Shown piece by piece: positions 9,145-20,500 of a stretch of DNA of 64,000 nucleotides. Positions within the stretch are counted from its first letter, which is position 1. Every line of letters begins with the position of its first letter. Both the position numbers and the translations under genes were made by a program. The notes beneath the pieces are model-generated. The model was not told the DNA's origin and ran no database searches. It saw only the letters and a program-made list of their open reading frames with translations. The stretch comes from Clostridium estertheticum (GTDB lineage: Bacteria; Bacillota; Clostridia; Clostridiales; Clostridiaceae), in contig NZ_JAAMNH020000001.1 in assembly GCF_011065935.2 (NCBI RefSeq), positions 1,571,001-1,635,000 of the forward strand, read 5' to 3'.

Positions 9145-9732
9145 ATGGAATTTAATATAAATAAATCATACAATTATGTAGGCGAGATAGTAAATTCCGA
9201 TTTAAGTATAACTATTGGTATGGAAAAATTAATTGATCATTGTAAAGGGTATATCGAGAGTTTAGTTTGGGATAAGTTACAAGGATTGGATTTTGAAGAA
9301 GATGAACTAAGCCTAAAGAAATGGGTAGAGAATAATTTAAAAAATCAACCTCCAATTGATGATGTAGATTCATTATGGTTTGGGTTATTTGACGGAATTA
9401 GTAATGGGTATGAAGTGTGTTCTCTTTATCTTTCTGGAGCTAGTAGTGAAAATGATGAAGAAGATAATGAGTTATATTTACCAGACGATAGATATGCTGA
9501 CTCAATGGCTTTACGAGATATGTCTATAATATTAAAGAATGAAAGTAGTAATGTTAGAGAAGTAGGTGAATATATCCTTTATTTAGGATATGCATGTTTA
9601 GTTGTTAAGAATATTTTTAAAACTTTAGATTGGGGTATTTTACAAAATTTAAGTAACTTATGCGAATTAGTTGTAGGATTTGATTCAGGTGACTATATTG
9701 TTTTAGGAAATATTAATAAAACACATAAATAA
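9145..9732 (+). CDS. Hypothetical acidic protein in the immunity position
   Basis: A 195-residue soluble, acidic protein (for example SSENDEEDNELYLPDD in mid-protein), with a strong AAGGGGGG site before ATG 9145. I do not recognise the family. It follows the Imm11-like gene by 23 bp and probably shares its transcript. It may be a second, displaced immunity gene, as such loci often collect. Confidence 0.55.
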   Translation: MEFNINKSYNYVGEIVNSDLSITIGMEKLIDHCKGYIESLVWDKLQGLDFEEDELSLKKWVENNLKNQPPIDDVDSLWFGLFDGISNGYEVCSLYLSGASSENDEEDNELYLPDDRYADSMALRDMSIILKNESSNVREVGEYILYLGYACLVVKNIFKTLDWGILQNLSNLCELVVGFDSGDYIVLGNINKTHK

Positions 9733-9855
9733 ATATCTTAATAGGTAGAAATCAATGAATATAGAGTATATCGTTTAGGTTCTAATTGCATAATTGGGGT
9801 ATGAAGAACAAGTTTTGCCTATCCCGCTAAAAAGGTAAATTAGGGGGGGGCAGTC

Positions 9856-10097
9856 GTGATAAAGAAAAAAATCAATACATAAAAATTGGCGAAGTACCAA
9901 AAGAGTATTCTAATGAGGATCATCTTTTTGAGTATATTAAAGAAAGATTTAGCATACTAGAATGTAGTAGACAGACAGATAGGCACCTGAGAAGTGTAAT
10001 TGGAGAGTTAACTGAAAAGAAATATTTAAATTGCAGTTGGGCTGACAACATACCATATTCTCTATCTTTAACCCACTATGCTAAGGAATATTTTTAG
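9856..10097 (+). pseudogene. Small gene of about 80 codons with an A-run frameshift
   Basis: An AGGGGGGGG run at 9842 precedes GTG 9856, but that frame stops after eight codons. Adding one A to the A-run at 9865-9871 joins it to a frame reading NQYIKIGEVPKEYSNEDHLF and on to LTHYAKEYF, ending at TAG 10095-10097. The protein is soluble and unrecognised. It could be an orphan immunity gene frozen by a one-base slip, or the slip could be a sequencing error in a homopolymer. Confidence 0.5.
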
Positions 10098-10457
10098 ATA
10101 CCAAAGGAAATTATCCTTTAGCTGATATTTAGAGACATCTTCTCAATATTCGTAAATTACGTCACAAACGAATGTACGATTTTCTCTAAAACCTTACATT
10201 CGTAAAAACAGCATAAAGCGTTGATATATAAAGGCTTATAGTAAATTTAACTAAAGCCTTTTTTCTTATTGTGTATTTGAATGTATTGTTTTATAAAATA
10301 TACTATAAAAATAGCACATTGATTTTGTGACCTCTAGGACACTTTCCAACCTAAATCATTACATTTATGGGGATATGCTTTTCTTAGCGTACGAAATATC
10401 ATTTTTGTGTACGCTACCCCTTATATACCCAAATTTATAAATCATACTATCGAAAAT
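10098..10457. other. Intergenic stretch with one terminator
   Basis: No supported gene. A hairpin (AAAGGCTT, one bulge, TAGT paired with ACTAAAGCCTTT) followed by TTTTC at 10229-10266 looks like the terminator of the upstream plus-strand immunity genes. The rest is featureless AT-rich DNA. Confidence 0.5.
10229..10266 (+). terminator. Intrinsic terminator
   Basis: Hairpin with AAGGCTT/AAGCCTT pairing and a T-rich tail, downstream of the plus-strand genes ending at 10097. Confidence 0.6.
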
Positions 10458-10489
10458 ATAACAAGGCTAGCATACACTAGCCTTGTTAT
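10458..10489 (-). terminator. Intrinsic terminator of the minus-strand gene pair
   Basis: ATAACAAGGCTAG and CTAGCCTTGTTAT form a 13-bp perfect stem. It lies 25 bp beyond the stop of the minus-strand gene at 10514, with T-rich sequence on that strand. Confidence 0.75.
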
Positions 10490-10513
10490 ATATTATGTTT
10501 TAAAGTTTTAATA

Positions 10514-10996
10514 CTATTTATAATCTGGATAATTAATTAGAAATTTTTTCTTAGAAGCTTCAATAAAGTTGATTCTTACATTTTTCTCTAAAATCATTTT
10601 TTTATTAACTTCAAGTTCCTTTTTATGTTTTATTGGATCATCTAGTGGATTAGTAAGCCACTCATTTTGAAAATTTTGAAGACTATTAAGAGCGGCTTGC
10701 TGATCTTTCAGACTTTTTTCTATTATTTTTACTAATTTCATTAAAAAATAATTATCTTTCGAGTCAACCACCTTAACAGGCATTTCACTAACCCCTAATA
10801 CTCCAGTATCCCTTGAAGTTCCCAAGGCATAATTATACTCAATAGGTATAATGTCAAACCCTAATTCTTGCTCAAAAGGGTCATTATCAATAAAAACTGC
10901 ATAATGAACTACGCAATCAAGACTGCTCTGAAATACTTCTTTTATGGTAAACGGTTCGTAACGCTTAATAGTATTTTTTATTATGAAAAAGTTCAT
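10514..10996 (-). CDS. Hypothetical cytoplasmic protein, second of a two-gene unit
   Basis: A 160-residue soluble protein with a Lys/Glu-rich helical C-terminal half (about residues 90-150). The start is supported by AAGGGAG eight bases before ATG. It follows the secreted-protein gene at 11013 by 16 bp on the same strand, the arrangement expected for an effector and its protector, but no family is recognised and no function is proposed. Confidence 0.6.
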   Translation of the reverse strand: MNFFIIKNTIKRYEPFTIKEVFQSSLDCVVHYAVFIDNDPFEQELGFDIIPIEYNYALGTSRDTGVLGVSEMPVKVVDSKDNYFLMKLVKIIEKSLKDQQAALNSLQNFQNEWLTNPLDDPIKHKKELEVNKKMILEKNVRINFIEASKKKFLINYPDYK

Positions 10997-11012
10997 GTTA
11001 GCTCCCTTCTGT

Positions 11013-11580
11013 CTATAATAATAGTAAGGCTAGTAGAAGCTTCATAATAACAGATCCGCCACCTGCTGCGAGACCTTCTACTTCCGCTCCACATACAGTA
11101 GTCATTTCTGATAATACACCAATTTCCGCACCATATGCTGCCTCGGCTTGTTCTCCATATCCTACAATTTCTTGTTCAATGCCCGTAACACTATCACTCA
11201 TTTGCCAATAATATTTATTAGAATACCAAGATTTACTCTTAAAGGTAATGTGAAAATTATTTTTGTCGATACCGTTCCTATTTTGAACATTAATATTAAA
11301 ATGATTACCAACACCATCCAAATGGTTTTCTACTCCACGTACTAATACTTGGTAATAGCTATTATAATTTTGATACTGTATTCCTCCATTAGTGGGTACA
11401 GAAACAGAATTAGATACCAAAGAATTAGATATTTCTTGAGATTCTAGTGGAGTTGTTGGGAAATGTTCACCCTTTGGCAAGCTAATAATGTCAACTGTTC
11501 CTACATGTTTAACAATAACTTTTTCTTCAAGTCCTTGCCATACTAATACTTAAAATAATGGTTATTAATCGTTTTTTCAT
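11013..11580 (-). pseudogene. Secreted small protein gene with a frameshift in its signal region
   Basis: GGGAGG precedes ATG 11580 and MKKRLITIIL begins a signal-like helix, but that frame stops after 17 codons. Between about 11542 and 11556 a one-base shift moves into a frame open to 11013: LVWQGLEEKVIVKHVGTVD, then LPKGEHFPTTPLESQEI and an Asn/Tyr-rich body. It ends in a hydrophobic tail (VIMKLLLALLLL). The family is unknown. The coupled gene at 10514 may be its partner. The shift may be real decay, phase variation or a sequence error. Confidence 0.5.
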
Positions 11581-11792
11581 TCTTATTCCTCCCAATATGT
11601 ATTTGTTTTTATAAGTATATCATGATTACCGCCCAAAAGCTTGTAATTAATTACAAAAATAGGATTTATAATATAATATGGTTCTCTTTGTTTGTAGACC
11701 CGGAAAAGGTATGTCGGCTGTACCCGAATGTATGGGCAATTAAAAAAGAAAGCATTTTTCTATAATACTTGATAACTCAAGAACGGTGGACC

Positions 11793-11833
11793 AAAAGAAA
11801 GAACCATCTAAATATTAGATGGTTCTTTCTTTT
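11793..11833. terminator. Strong bidirectional terminator
   Basis: An 18-bp perfect stem: AAAAGAAAGAACCATCTA with its complement around AATAT, A-rich on the left and T-rich on the right. Confidence 0.8.
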
Positions 11834-11841
11834 AATATTAC

Positions 11842-11915
11842 TTATTGGTACCAGCCGCTGCATTATCTTTTTTAACTCTTGGAGCTGATTGTTTCTTCTC
11901 AAGTTCTTCTAATAA
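11842..11915 (-). pseudogene. 3' scrap of an unknown gene
   Basis: On the minus strand a frame reads LLEELEKKQSAPRVKKDN, then AAAGTNK and stop at 11842. It is cut at 11915 by the mini-element's inverted repeat, so only the last 24 or so codons of a gene remain, next to its terminator. The parent family is not recognisable from this tail. Confidence 0.4.
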
Positions 11916-12282
11916 GGGGTAGTAACCGCAAAACGCGGATTTTATACGTTAAGACACTTATTACCAAAACACCGATATATTCAAAAAATTCTTTGAATAT
12001 ATCGGTGTTTTAATTACTCTAAAATATTTTTTAAACATATTCCTTAAGTTAGTATTATCAATACTTTAATTATACTTTAACTAACTTGTTTTGAGTAAAA
12101 AAATAAGAGATTTGTCATTTAGTGATTAGACCCTAGATTTATCAACGTTTTACACTGATATTATATACTTTTTTGAGTTAGAACTATTTAGTATTAATTC
12201 TAAGTCAGAATGTTTTGATAAAACATATTTTTGGTAATAATTGTCTTAACGTATATTTTCCGCGTTTTGCGAGCACTACCCC
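11916..12282 (-). mobile_element. 367-bp Tn3-derived mini-element (MITE/TMIR-like)
   Basis: Bounded by a right-type 38-bp repeat at 11916-11953 (GGGGTAGTAACCGC to ACGTTAAG) and an inverted left-type repeat at 12245-12282. Between them are the conserved hairpin and non-coding DNA, no frame of interest. No 5-bp duplication is seen (AATAA versus ATAGA), so one flank has rearranged. The right flank is a Tn3 transposase C-terminal gene fragment. Confidence 0.75.
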
Positions 12283-12783
12283 ATAGATGGCTTATTAAAG
12301 CATAAATCTGAACTTCAAATAAAAGAACATTATACTGATACAGCAGGTTATACCGACCAAGTATTTGCACTTATGTCCTTAATGGGGTTTCATTTTGCCC
12401 CAAGACTCAGGAACCTAACAGACTTAAAACTCTTTTCATTTGATAAAAACAAATTCCCTAAATTTAATAACCTTATTTCGGGATTAATAAATACAGATTT
12501 AATAACAAACTATGATAATGTTCTGCGGCTCTCTCATTCTATTTTTGAGGGAAAAGTATCAAGTGCATTAATTTTAGGTAAACTTGGTTCATATTCTAGA
12601 AATAATACCTTAGCTAACGCATTAAAAGAAATGGGAAGGATTGAAAAAACAATATTTATACTTGAATATGCTTCTGATCCAGAACTAAGAAGGATACAGA
12701 TTGGATTAAATAAAGGAGAAGAACTTAATGGTTTGGCAAGAGCTGTGTTTTTCGGAAGACGAGGGCAGTTTTGGGAACATGAA
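12283..12783 (+). pseudogene. tnpA: Tn3-family transposase, C-terminal fragment
   Basis: The frame begins at the mini-element border with DGLLKHKSELQIKEHYTDTA, then GFHFAPRLRNLTDLKLF, LGSYSRNNTLANALKEMGRI, ELRRIQIGLNKGE and LARAVFFGRRGQ. These are the conserved C-terminal (catalytic E) blocks of Tn3 TnpA. The first ~800 codons are gone and the last few dozen are lost at 12783, where an unrelated minus-strand gene starts to overlap. Not functional. Confidence 0.85.
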
Positions 12784-12784
12784 T

Positions 12785-13201
12785 TTACTTTTCTAAAAGT
12801 TCAATCTGACCTTCCTCTAACTTTTCATAGGTTAATGCAATTTCCCCAAAATGAAACTCTGGTTCTACAAGCTCCAAATACTCTGAAACCATTACATCTA
12901 CCTGTGCTTTTATATCACCCTCAAGTATTGTTTCTGTTAAATAAATAAAAATAGCGTCTTTCAAATTCCAAAAGTATAGCCAAGGCTGCTTATCAAATTG
13001 TCCTGAAGAATAACTTTCTTCAAGTTTCTGTTGTCTGTAAACTAACGACCACTCTGGCTTCCTTATTTCCGCAGTATGATATGTGTATCCGCTAACTTGA
13101 CCTAATGAACTCCGGCCCTCCTGCAAGTATACATATCCGCTTGCTCTTAAACTATTTAGACCCGAAAAGATTGCATGACGACCATCATTTACCAACATCA
13201 T
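12785..13201 (-). CDS. Hypothetical protein abutting the transposase remnant
   Basis: A 138-residue soluble protein (SLRASGYVYLQEGRSSLGQV, then an aromatic middle with WLYFWNLKDA and an acidic C-terminus). The start has no good ribosome site, so the 5' end may be damaged. I do not recognise the family. It ends exactly where TnpA homology stops, so the junction is a rearrangement point. Confidence 0.4.
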   Translation of the reverse strand: MMLVNDGRHAIFSGLNSLRASGYVYLQEGRSSLGQVSGYTYHTAEIRKPEWSLVYRQQKLEESYSSGQFDKQPWLYFWNLKDAIFIYLTETILEGDIKAQVDVMVSEYLELVEPEFHFGEIALTYEKLEEGQIELLEK

Positions 13202-13314
13202 AATTTTTACATTTTAAAGATAGATCATTATCTAACCAGTAATTCATATACTTCCCATCCTTTCTTTATCCACATACGGATTTTTTATATAAATTTAATA
13301 TACTCCAAAATTTA
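13202..13314. other. Short intergenic stretch
   Basis: AT-rich DNA between divergent frames; nothing supported. Confidence 0.3.
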
Positions 13315-13563
13315 TTGTTAATCAAACTACCTTATATAGTGGAAATTATAAGGGACAATCAGAAATACAAACTCATTTTAGAAAAATTAGATAATATTGA
13401 ATCTAAAATTGATAACATTACTTTGAATGGTATAATTAAAACAGAAATTGGTATTGAAACAGCAGTAACCGTTGATGATCTGCAAGAAGGTATAATTGTT
13501 GAAAATATCAATGAAGTAATTAGTGAAATTGATGAATCCGATATAATAGATGGTGATTTTTAA
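13315..13563 (+). pseudogene. 3' part of an acidic coiled-coil gene
   Basis: 82 codons from a TTG without ribosome site. The translation has a charged helical part (KYKLILEKLDNIESKIDNI) and a very acidic end (EIDESDIIDGDF). Its stop codon is the first base-paired triplet of a strong terminator, which argues that this is the genuine 3' end of a gene that lost its front. Family unknown. Confidence 0.4.
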
Positions 13564-13616
13564 CTAGAATAAGTGCATTGCCTTTTTAGGTTAATGCACT
13601 TATTCTAGTTAAAAAT
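13561..13616 (+). terminator. Intrinsic terminator overlapping a stop codon
   Basis: An 18-bp perfect stem, TAACTAGAATAAGTGCAT at 13561-13578 with its complement at 13594-13611, followed by AAAAA. The stop codon TAA is inside the stem. Confidence 0.8.
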
Positions 13617-14519
13617 CCATTAAAAAAATCTAAAAAAAAAGATTTTGGGTATTTATCATATAATTATCCTTGGAAATTTGAAAAATATTAATAATTTAAT
13701 AGGAGTTAAAGCTCTAAATTTAACTTATTGAAATTGTTAATTAGATTATGAATAATATGCTCGATTAGAGCCTTTGATACGTTAAAAGTGAGCCACTTTC
13801 ACGCAGGGTGAGACAGGGTTATTTAAATTCATAGATTAATAAATATTTGACAGCAGGCACTGCAATACCAAATATTGTAAATCAATTTCAAATTATTTAT
13901 ACCAGTGCAACAAATGGATGATTTTTTCAAGAAATATTGCATGGGCCTATCTTAACAAAAGAAAAAACTGAAGACTAAACTGCTAAACGTGATAATGAGT
14001 TAGCAAAAACACAACATATGAGGATGAGTTTAATACGCTAATTTGCAATATTTATGAATAGCACTAGCTATGTCTTTTATGTTCACCCTAATTCTATTTT
14101 TTTGGTATTTACTATGTAAACATCATCAAGCCTAAGGTTTCGCCTTCGGATAAAGGCTCTGCGAGCTCTTGAATATTTAGAGGGGAATACCTTTTTCTTA
14201 TTTCAGGATCTCCTTTAAGCCATACTGGGGTATCATAAATATCATTTCCAAACAAGAAAATCTCTTAAGTGTCACTAGATTCATTTATATTGTCTAATTC
14301 TTTAAAATAAATAAATAAATAAATTAGTCAATTACATAAATCATAACGTAGATAATCTATACCGCATATATGGCTATAGAACGAAGGTTGGAGCACTAAA
14401 GGCATATGAGTAAAATATAGGTTAAAATTTTGTGTGTAAAATGTAAATGAAATATAAATAATTTATGACAAATTTAGACACGTTATAATACATTTATACA
14501 TATTATAACAAGTCTTACA
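13617..14519. other. 900 bp of degenerate DNA with a gene scrap
   Basis: No intact gene. GTTAAAAGTGAGCCAC at 13781 resembles the MITE-like element's end. On the minus strand 14112-14262 a frame reads DIYDTPVWLKGDPEIRKRY, then PLNIQELAEPLSEGETLGL and stops at MMFT, clearly the C-terminus of a former protein-coding gene of unknown family, interrupted upstream by a stop. The rest is AT-rich. Confidence 0.45.
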
Positions 14520-14547
14520 TTGACTTTTGAAAATTTCACATTATAAT
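14520..14547 (+). promoter_or_regulatory. Promoter of the large Rhs gene with an overlapping dyad
   Basis: TTGACT (14520) and TATAAT (14542) are 16 bp apart and lie 50 bp before the start codon. TTCACATT and AATGTGAA form an inverted repeat at 14535-14558 across the -10 box, which could be an operator. It is the only good promoter seen in front of any Rhs cassette in the window. Confidence 0.65.
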
Positions 14548-14596
14548 TGAAATGTGAATATAATATGTATAAAATATGAATAAAGGTGCAGACAAC

Positions 14597-17500
14597 ATGT
14601 GGAATTACAAAAGAACACTGTCAATATTTCTTATAGCTACATTTATCAGTTCTAATATGCCTATACCTACATTGGCACAAGGTATTGAGAACTTAACAAA
14701 TAAGATAGTGTCATCTGCACAATTAGAGAGAAATAGCAAAAAAGAAGCAAAGATACTTCAGGAGGTAGAGTCAAAGAGAGAGAAGTATGTTAAACACTTT
14801 ATAAAAGAGGACAAAACATTTGAAGCAGTAGTTTATCCTTTTGCGGCTCATTATAAAGAAAATGGTAAATGGATGGATATTGATAATAACATCATTGAGG
14901 GTAAAGATGATGAAAATAATGATGTATTAGAAAATAAGAGTAATGATTTTAAAGTTGAATTTGGGAAAAAGTCTGATGCAAGAAAGCTTGTATCCATTAA
15001 AAAAGATGGTTATGAAATATCATGGAATATAAATAAGCCAAGTGAAAGCGATATTTTAAGCAGCGGTATATCACCTTCTCAAACAACAGATGATACAATT
15101 ACAACTAATGCTTTAAATAGTACAAGTACTGTTGAAAACAATACAGTAAATCCGGAGGAAATCAAGATACAGGAGCCAGTTGCTGCAGAGCAAACACCAA
15201 CTGTAGAAAAGACAACTACAAACAGTGAACCAGTACAAGAAAGTACTGTAACACAGTCAATCAATAATAATTTACTTAAAGTTTTAAATAGTACTTCAGC
15301 GCAGATAAAGCCTGAAAATACAGACTACTTAAAGGACTTATCAGAAAACGATAAGAAGAAAACATTAACTAATCTAACATCTACAGTAGAATTTAAAGAC
15401 ATATATCAAGATGTAAATTTAGAATATGAAGTAAGGCCAGAGGATGTAAAAGAAACAATTGTAATAAACAAAAACACAGACAATACATATTTTGAGTTTA
15501 ACATAAATTCAAAAAATCTAACTGCAAAGCTACAGGCAGATAAAAGCATAATATTCTATGATGCAAAGGATTCATCCAAAGAAGTTTTCGCTATGGATGC
15601 ACCATACATGATAGATGCAAAAAATCAGCAAAGTAAGGATATAGAGATTGGGCTTACTCAAACAAAGGCTGGATATATATTATCACTAAAGCCAAATAAA
15701 GAGTGGCTAGATAGTAGTGAAAGAGTGTACCCTATAAAAATTGACCCAACAGTAACAACAAATTTAGGAATAACTAGTATACATGATACTTTTGTTAGTT
15801 CAAGCCAGCCTACCACAAATTATTATAACAATCAGTATTTAGAAACAGGCTATGGTTCTATAACAGGGAAAACAAGAACTTATATGCAATTTGATCTTCC
15901 AGTACTTACAAGTGCAGATATGGTAACAAGTGCACAATTAGGTTTAACTTTAGCAACTAATAATACAAATTTACGACAAGTTAATGCCTATAGGGCATCT
16001 GGAAATTGGGATTCAAAAACTTTAACATGGAATAATCAACCGGGATATGATTGGACGGTAATTCAAGATTTTCAGATGGTTCAAAATGTAAACCAAAATG
16101 GTTATTTGTGGGATGTAACAGCATCAGTTAAAGATTGGTACAATACAGGGAATAACTATGGTATAGTGCTTCAACATGAAAATGAAGGCCCAGACTGTGG
16201 ATACAACGAGTTTGTTTCTTCGGATACCGCAGTTGTAGAGGGTAGGCCAAGAATAACTATTCAATATACTAACAATTCGGGAATTGAAGATAACTTGACG
16301 TACCATTCACAAAGAGTTGGTAGAGCAGGAACAGGATATGTCAATGATTACAATGGTAACTTAGTATTTAAGCATGATGACTTAAGTATGAACGGAAATA
16401 AAATGCCCGTTTCTTTAAATCATGTATTCAATAGTAATGAAAAAGACATCAGCAAAGGCTACGGTTTAGGCTGGAGATTAAATTTAAGTCAAAGAGTCGT
16501 GATAGAAACCATAGGAATAGATAAGTATTATGTATATACCGATGAAGATGGAACAAAGAATTATTTCAAAGATGATGGAGCAACTACGTTAAAGGATGAA
16601 TCGGGAATAGATTTAACGTTAACAGTAAACCCCGATAAATCATATATTATAAAAGATAAAGGTGGTAATGAGTTAGGTTTTGTACCTGGAGGATATTTAT
16701 ACACCATTAAAGATAATAATAAAAATACTCTAACATTAAATTATAATGGTACAACCTTAGCGTATGTTACAGATGGTGCGGGAAGAGTAAGCAAATTAGA
16801 ATCTACTGCAGAGGGTTACTTAACAGGAATAGTTGATCCAAGTGGTAGAAGAACAAGCTTTTCATATGATGGTATAAAGCTTTCAAGAATTACATATCCA
16901 GACGGAAAATATACCTTGTATACATATGATAGCAATAATAATTTAAATAGTGCTATAAACTTCGATGGATATAAGATGCAGTATATATACTATCCTTCAA
17001 GTCCATATCGTGTGCAACAAATTCACGAAAGCAATGTAAGTCCAGCCACTGATGGACAAGGTATAAATATAGTATATGGGCTAAATACAACAATATATAA
17101 TGATTTTAGAGGAAAGAAGAATATATACCAATTTAATAATACAGGTAATACAATTAGTGTAAGAGATGATGAAGGAAATGCTAAGTATTATAACTATAAT
17201 GAAGGACCAACGAATAAAAACAAGCTTCAATTAGAATCTAAGCTTCAAAAGTCAATAATGAATTTATTAAAGAACCATAATGCAGAGGGAAGTAGTGATT
17301 GGACTTCAACTTATTGGACTACATCTACTGGCCTAGGAAGTTATGATACCACTAATAAGTATTTAGGAAATCAATCTTTAAAAATATCAAAAACTAACTC
17401 AGATAGCAGACAATTTTACAATCAACAGTTAACGCTTGAAAAAGGAAAAATCTATACCTTATCGGGGTACGTAAAAGCGGATAATATTTCTAATAGTAAT

Positions 17501-20500
17501 GGAAAAGGTGCTTCAATCTTCGTTAACTACTATAATGAGAGTGGAGTGCTTCAAACAGTAGATTCATCTTTTGTACGTGGTACAAAGGATTGGGACCGAA
17601 ATGAAGTAACCTTTACGCTGCCAGCTAATGCATCATCTACTACAGTATATGCAAGAGCAGGGATAGCAGAAGAAACAGGAACAGCATATTTTGACTGCAT
17701 GCAACTTGAGGATGGAAGCGCAGCAAATAGATATAATCTTATAGAAAATCCTAACTTAATTTACGGTTCAGACACACCAGACTTTTGGACTAAAAATAAT
17801 GAATGTACTACTAGTGATACTTTAATAGCATCAACAGATACTACTTATCCAACAAAACTCGATAATACTAAAAAAGTGTTTAGACTTACAGGATCGGCTG
17901 ATAAAAATAAAAGTCTATATCAAAAAATTAACGTATCGTCCGACACTGAAGATACCTTTGTTGTTTCAGGTTGGGCAAATGGAAATTCTGTAGCATTAAG
18001 TGGTACTAGATACTTTGCATTAGATGTGGCTATAGAAAAAATGGATGGTAGTTATAGTTATCAAGTAGTGCCTTTTAATGAAGACTCTACAGACTGGCAG
18101 TATGTATCAGCACAAGTTAAAACAGGAGGTGCATATAAAAGCATAAATGTATATGCTTTATATTATGGCAATGAGAACTCAGCTGAATTTGATGGTGTTC
18201 AGCTTTTTAAGGAACAATTCGGTACAAGCTATCAATATGATGGGAATGGAAATCCTACTACAACCACTGACGTTAATGGTGTAAACTCAGCAGCGGAATA
18301 TGATGCAAATAATGACCTTGTAAAAACAACAAGTGCAAACGGTAATATATCTACTAATGCGTATGACGCCGATCACAATATAGATGATGCAACATCGCCA
18401 GAGAATGTTACTGATACATTTACTTATGATGGGTCTGGAAATCCACTCACTACTACCACAAAAGGTAGTAATGCTACTGATCCAGTTATAAAATCAAGCT
18501 CTACATATACACCAAGTGGAAATTATTTAAAATCTGAGACGGATCCATCAGGAAACACTGTGAATTCTAATTACAATGAAACAAAAGGAACCTTAGACAG
18601 TGTAACGGATAGTAAAAGCAATACTGTTTTTAACTCCTATGATGAAATGGATAAATTAACAGGAACAAATTCTATAGCTTCATCAAGTAGTTCAGAAATA
18701 TTTCCACTAAGCGGTACTACAAATGGAACAAAAGGCACGAAACCAATATCAGATAGCGCGGTTTATGCAAAGGATGAAAATGGAAAAACTGTACTTTCAG
18801 CAAATGGTGGAACAAAAACCTTATATAATCTAGGTTTAAGTAAAACTGCCGGAACTATGAGTGCATGGACAAAATCTACAGGAAGTAGTACTACAAGATA
18901 TTTATTTACATCCCAGGGAAGTAACAGTGAACTACTCTGTGCATATATAGATACTAGCAACAAGGTAAATGTGGCTGTTAGAGACACTTTAGGAGCTTGG
19001 GAAACAGTAGTAACATCAACAGCAGCAATTAACACAACTGATTGGAACTTTATTGCTCTTGAGTGGAAGGTAATTGCAGGAGGATTACAATGTACTCTAT
19101 ACTTAAATGGGGCAAGTTATGTAAACACTGCTGCAAGCTATAAAGATTTCACAGGAGTACAGACATCTGTAGGAAGTTATATAGATGGAAATTATGCAGT
19201 AAATGGATTAGTTGATGAATATATTTATTCAAATATAGCTTTAGGGTCTACATCAATATTAAACATTTATAACACTCAAAGGGGAAAATATTTAGATGCA
19301 AGTACTGTAAACAATAAATACAGTTACGAGAATGATAGAATAAAATCCGTATCTAACAATGGTTCCAATTATACTTTTAATTATGATGGGTTAGGAAATA
19401 ACACAAAAGTAAATGTAGGAACCCAAAATCTAATAACAAATAACTATGAAGCAAGAACAGGAAAGCTTTTAGACTCAACCTATGGAAATGGCCAAATAGT
19501 AGGATCAAGCTATGACAGTGCTGATAGAGTAATCAGTAGTACATATAATGGGTTAGATAGGTTTAAATACGGCTATGATGCTAGTGGGAATGTAGCTAGC
19601 AATGATGACCTAGTTAATGGGGTAAACTACAAATATATTTATGATATGTCTAATAGGCTAGTGAAAATAGTGGATTCAAAGGGTAACACTGTTAAAAATA
19701 TTTATGATGTGGAAGATAATTTAAGCAGTGTTGCAGAGAATTTAAATGGAGTAGACTACACTACAAGTTATACTTATGATAAAGAAAACAAGCCTAAAAC
19801 TACAACTTATAAAGGTAATGTAATAACTAATAATTACGATTCATTAGGAAGATTACAGGGTAAGGTAACAAACACAGGAACTGCTCAGATTAATACAAGT
19901 TATGAATTTGAAGCGGGAAAAGACGCAAATACTACCACCAATAGAGTAAGCAAAATAACTAATAACGGAAATGGAATAGTTTATAGTTATGATAAGAATG
20001 GAAATATCGAAACTATAACTGAAAATGGAAAATTAATAAAATACTACTATAATGAGCTAAATGAGCTTATACGTGAAGATAACCAAGTATTAAATAAAAC
20101 TATAAGTTACTCCTACGATAATGGAGGAAATATACTAAACAAAGTAGAGTATGCATATACCACAGGAACTCCGGGCATTGCAACGAAAACTTCTACCTAT
20201 ACTTATGGTGATGCAAACTGGAAGGATAAATTAACCTCCTTCAATGATGGAACAGCAAAACCAATAACCTATGATGCCATAGGAAATCCACTAACTTATA
20301 ATGGATATATCTATACTTGGGAAGAGGGACGTCAGCTTGCTGCTTTATCAGGAAATGGGGACACTATAGCTTACAAATACAATGATTCAGGCATCAGAAC
20401 CCAGAAAATAGTAAACGGAGTTACAACAACTTTTCATTTAGCAGGAGATAAAGTAACCTATGAAACAAATGGAACAGATAATATTTACTATACTTATGAC

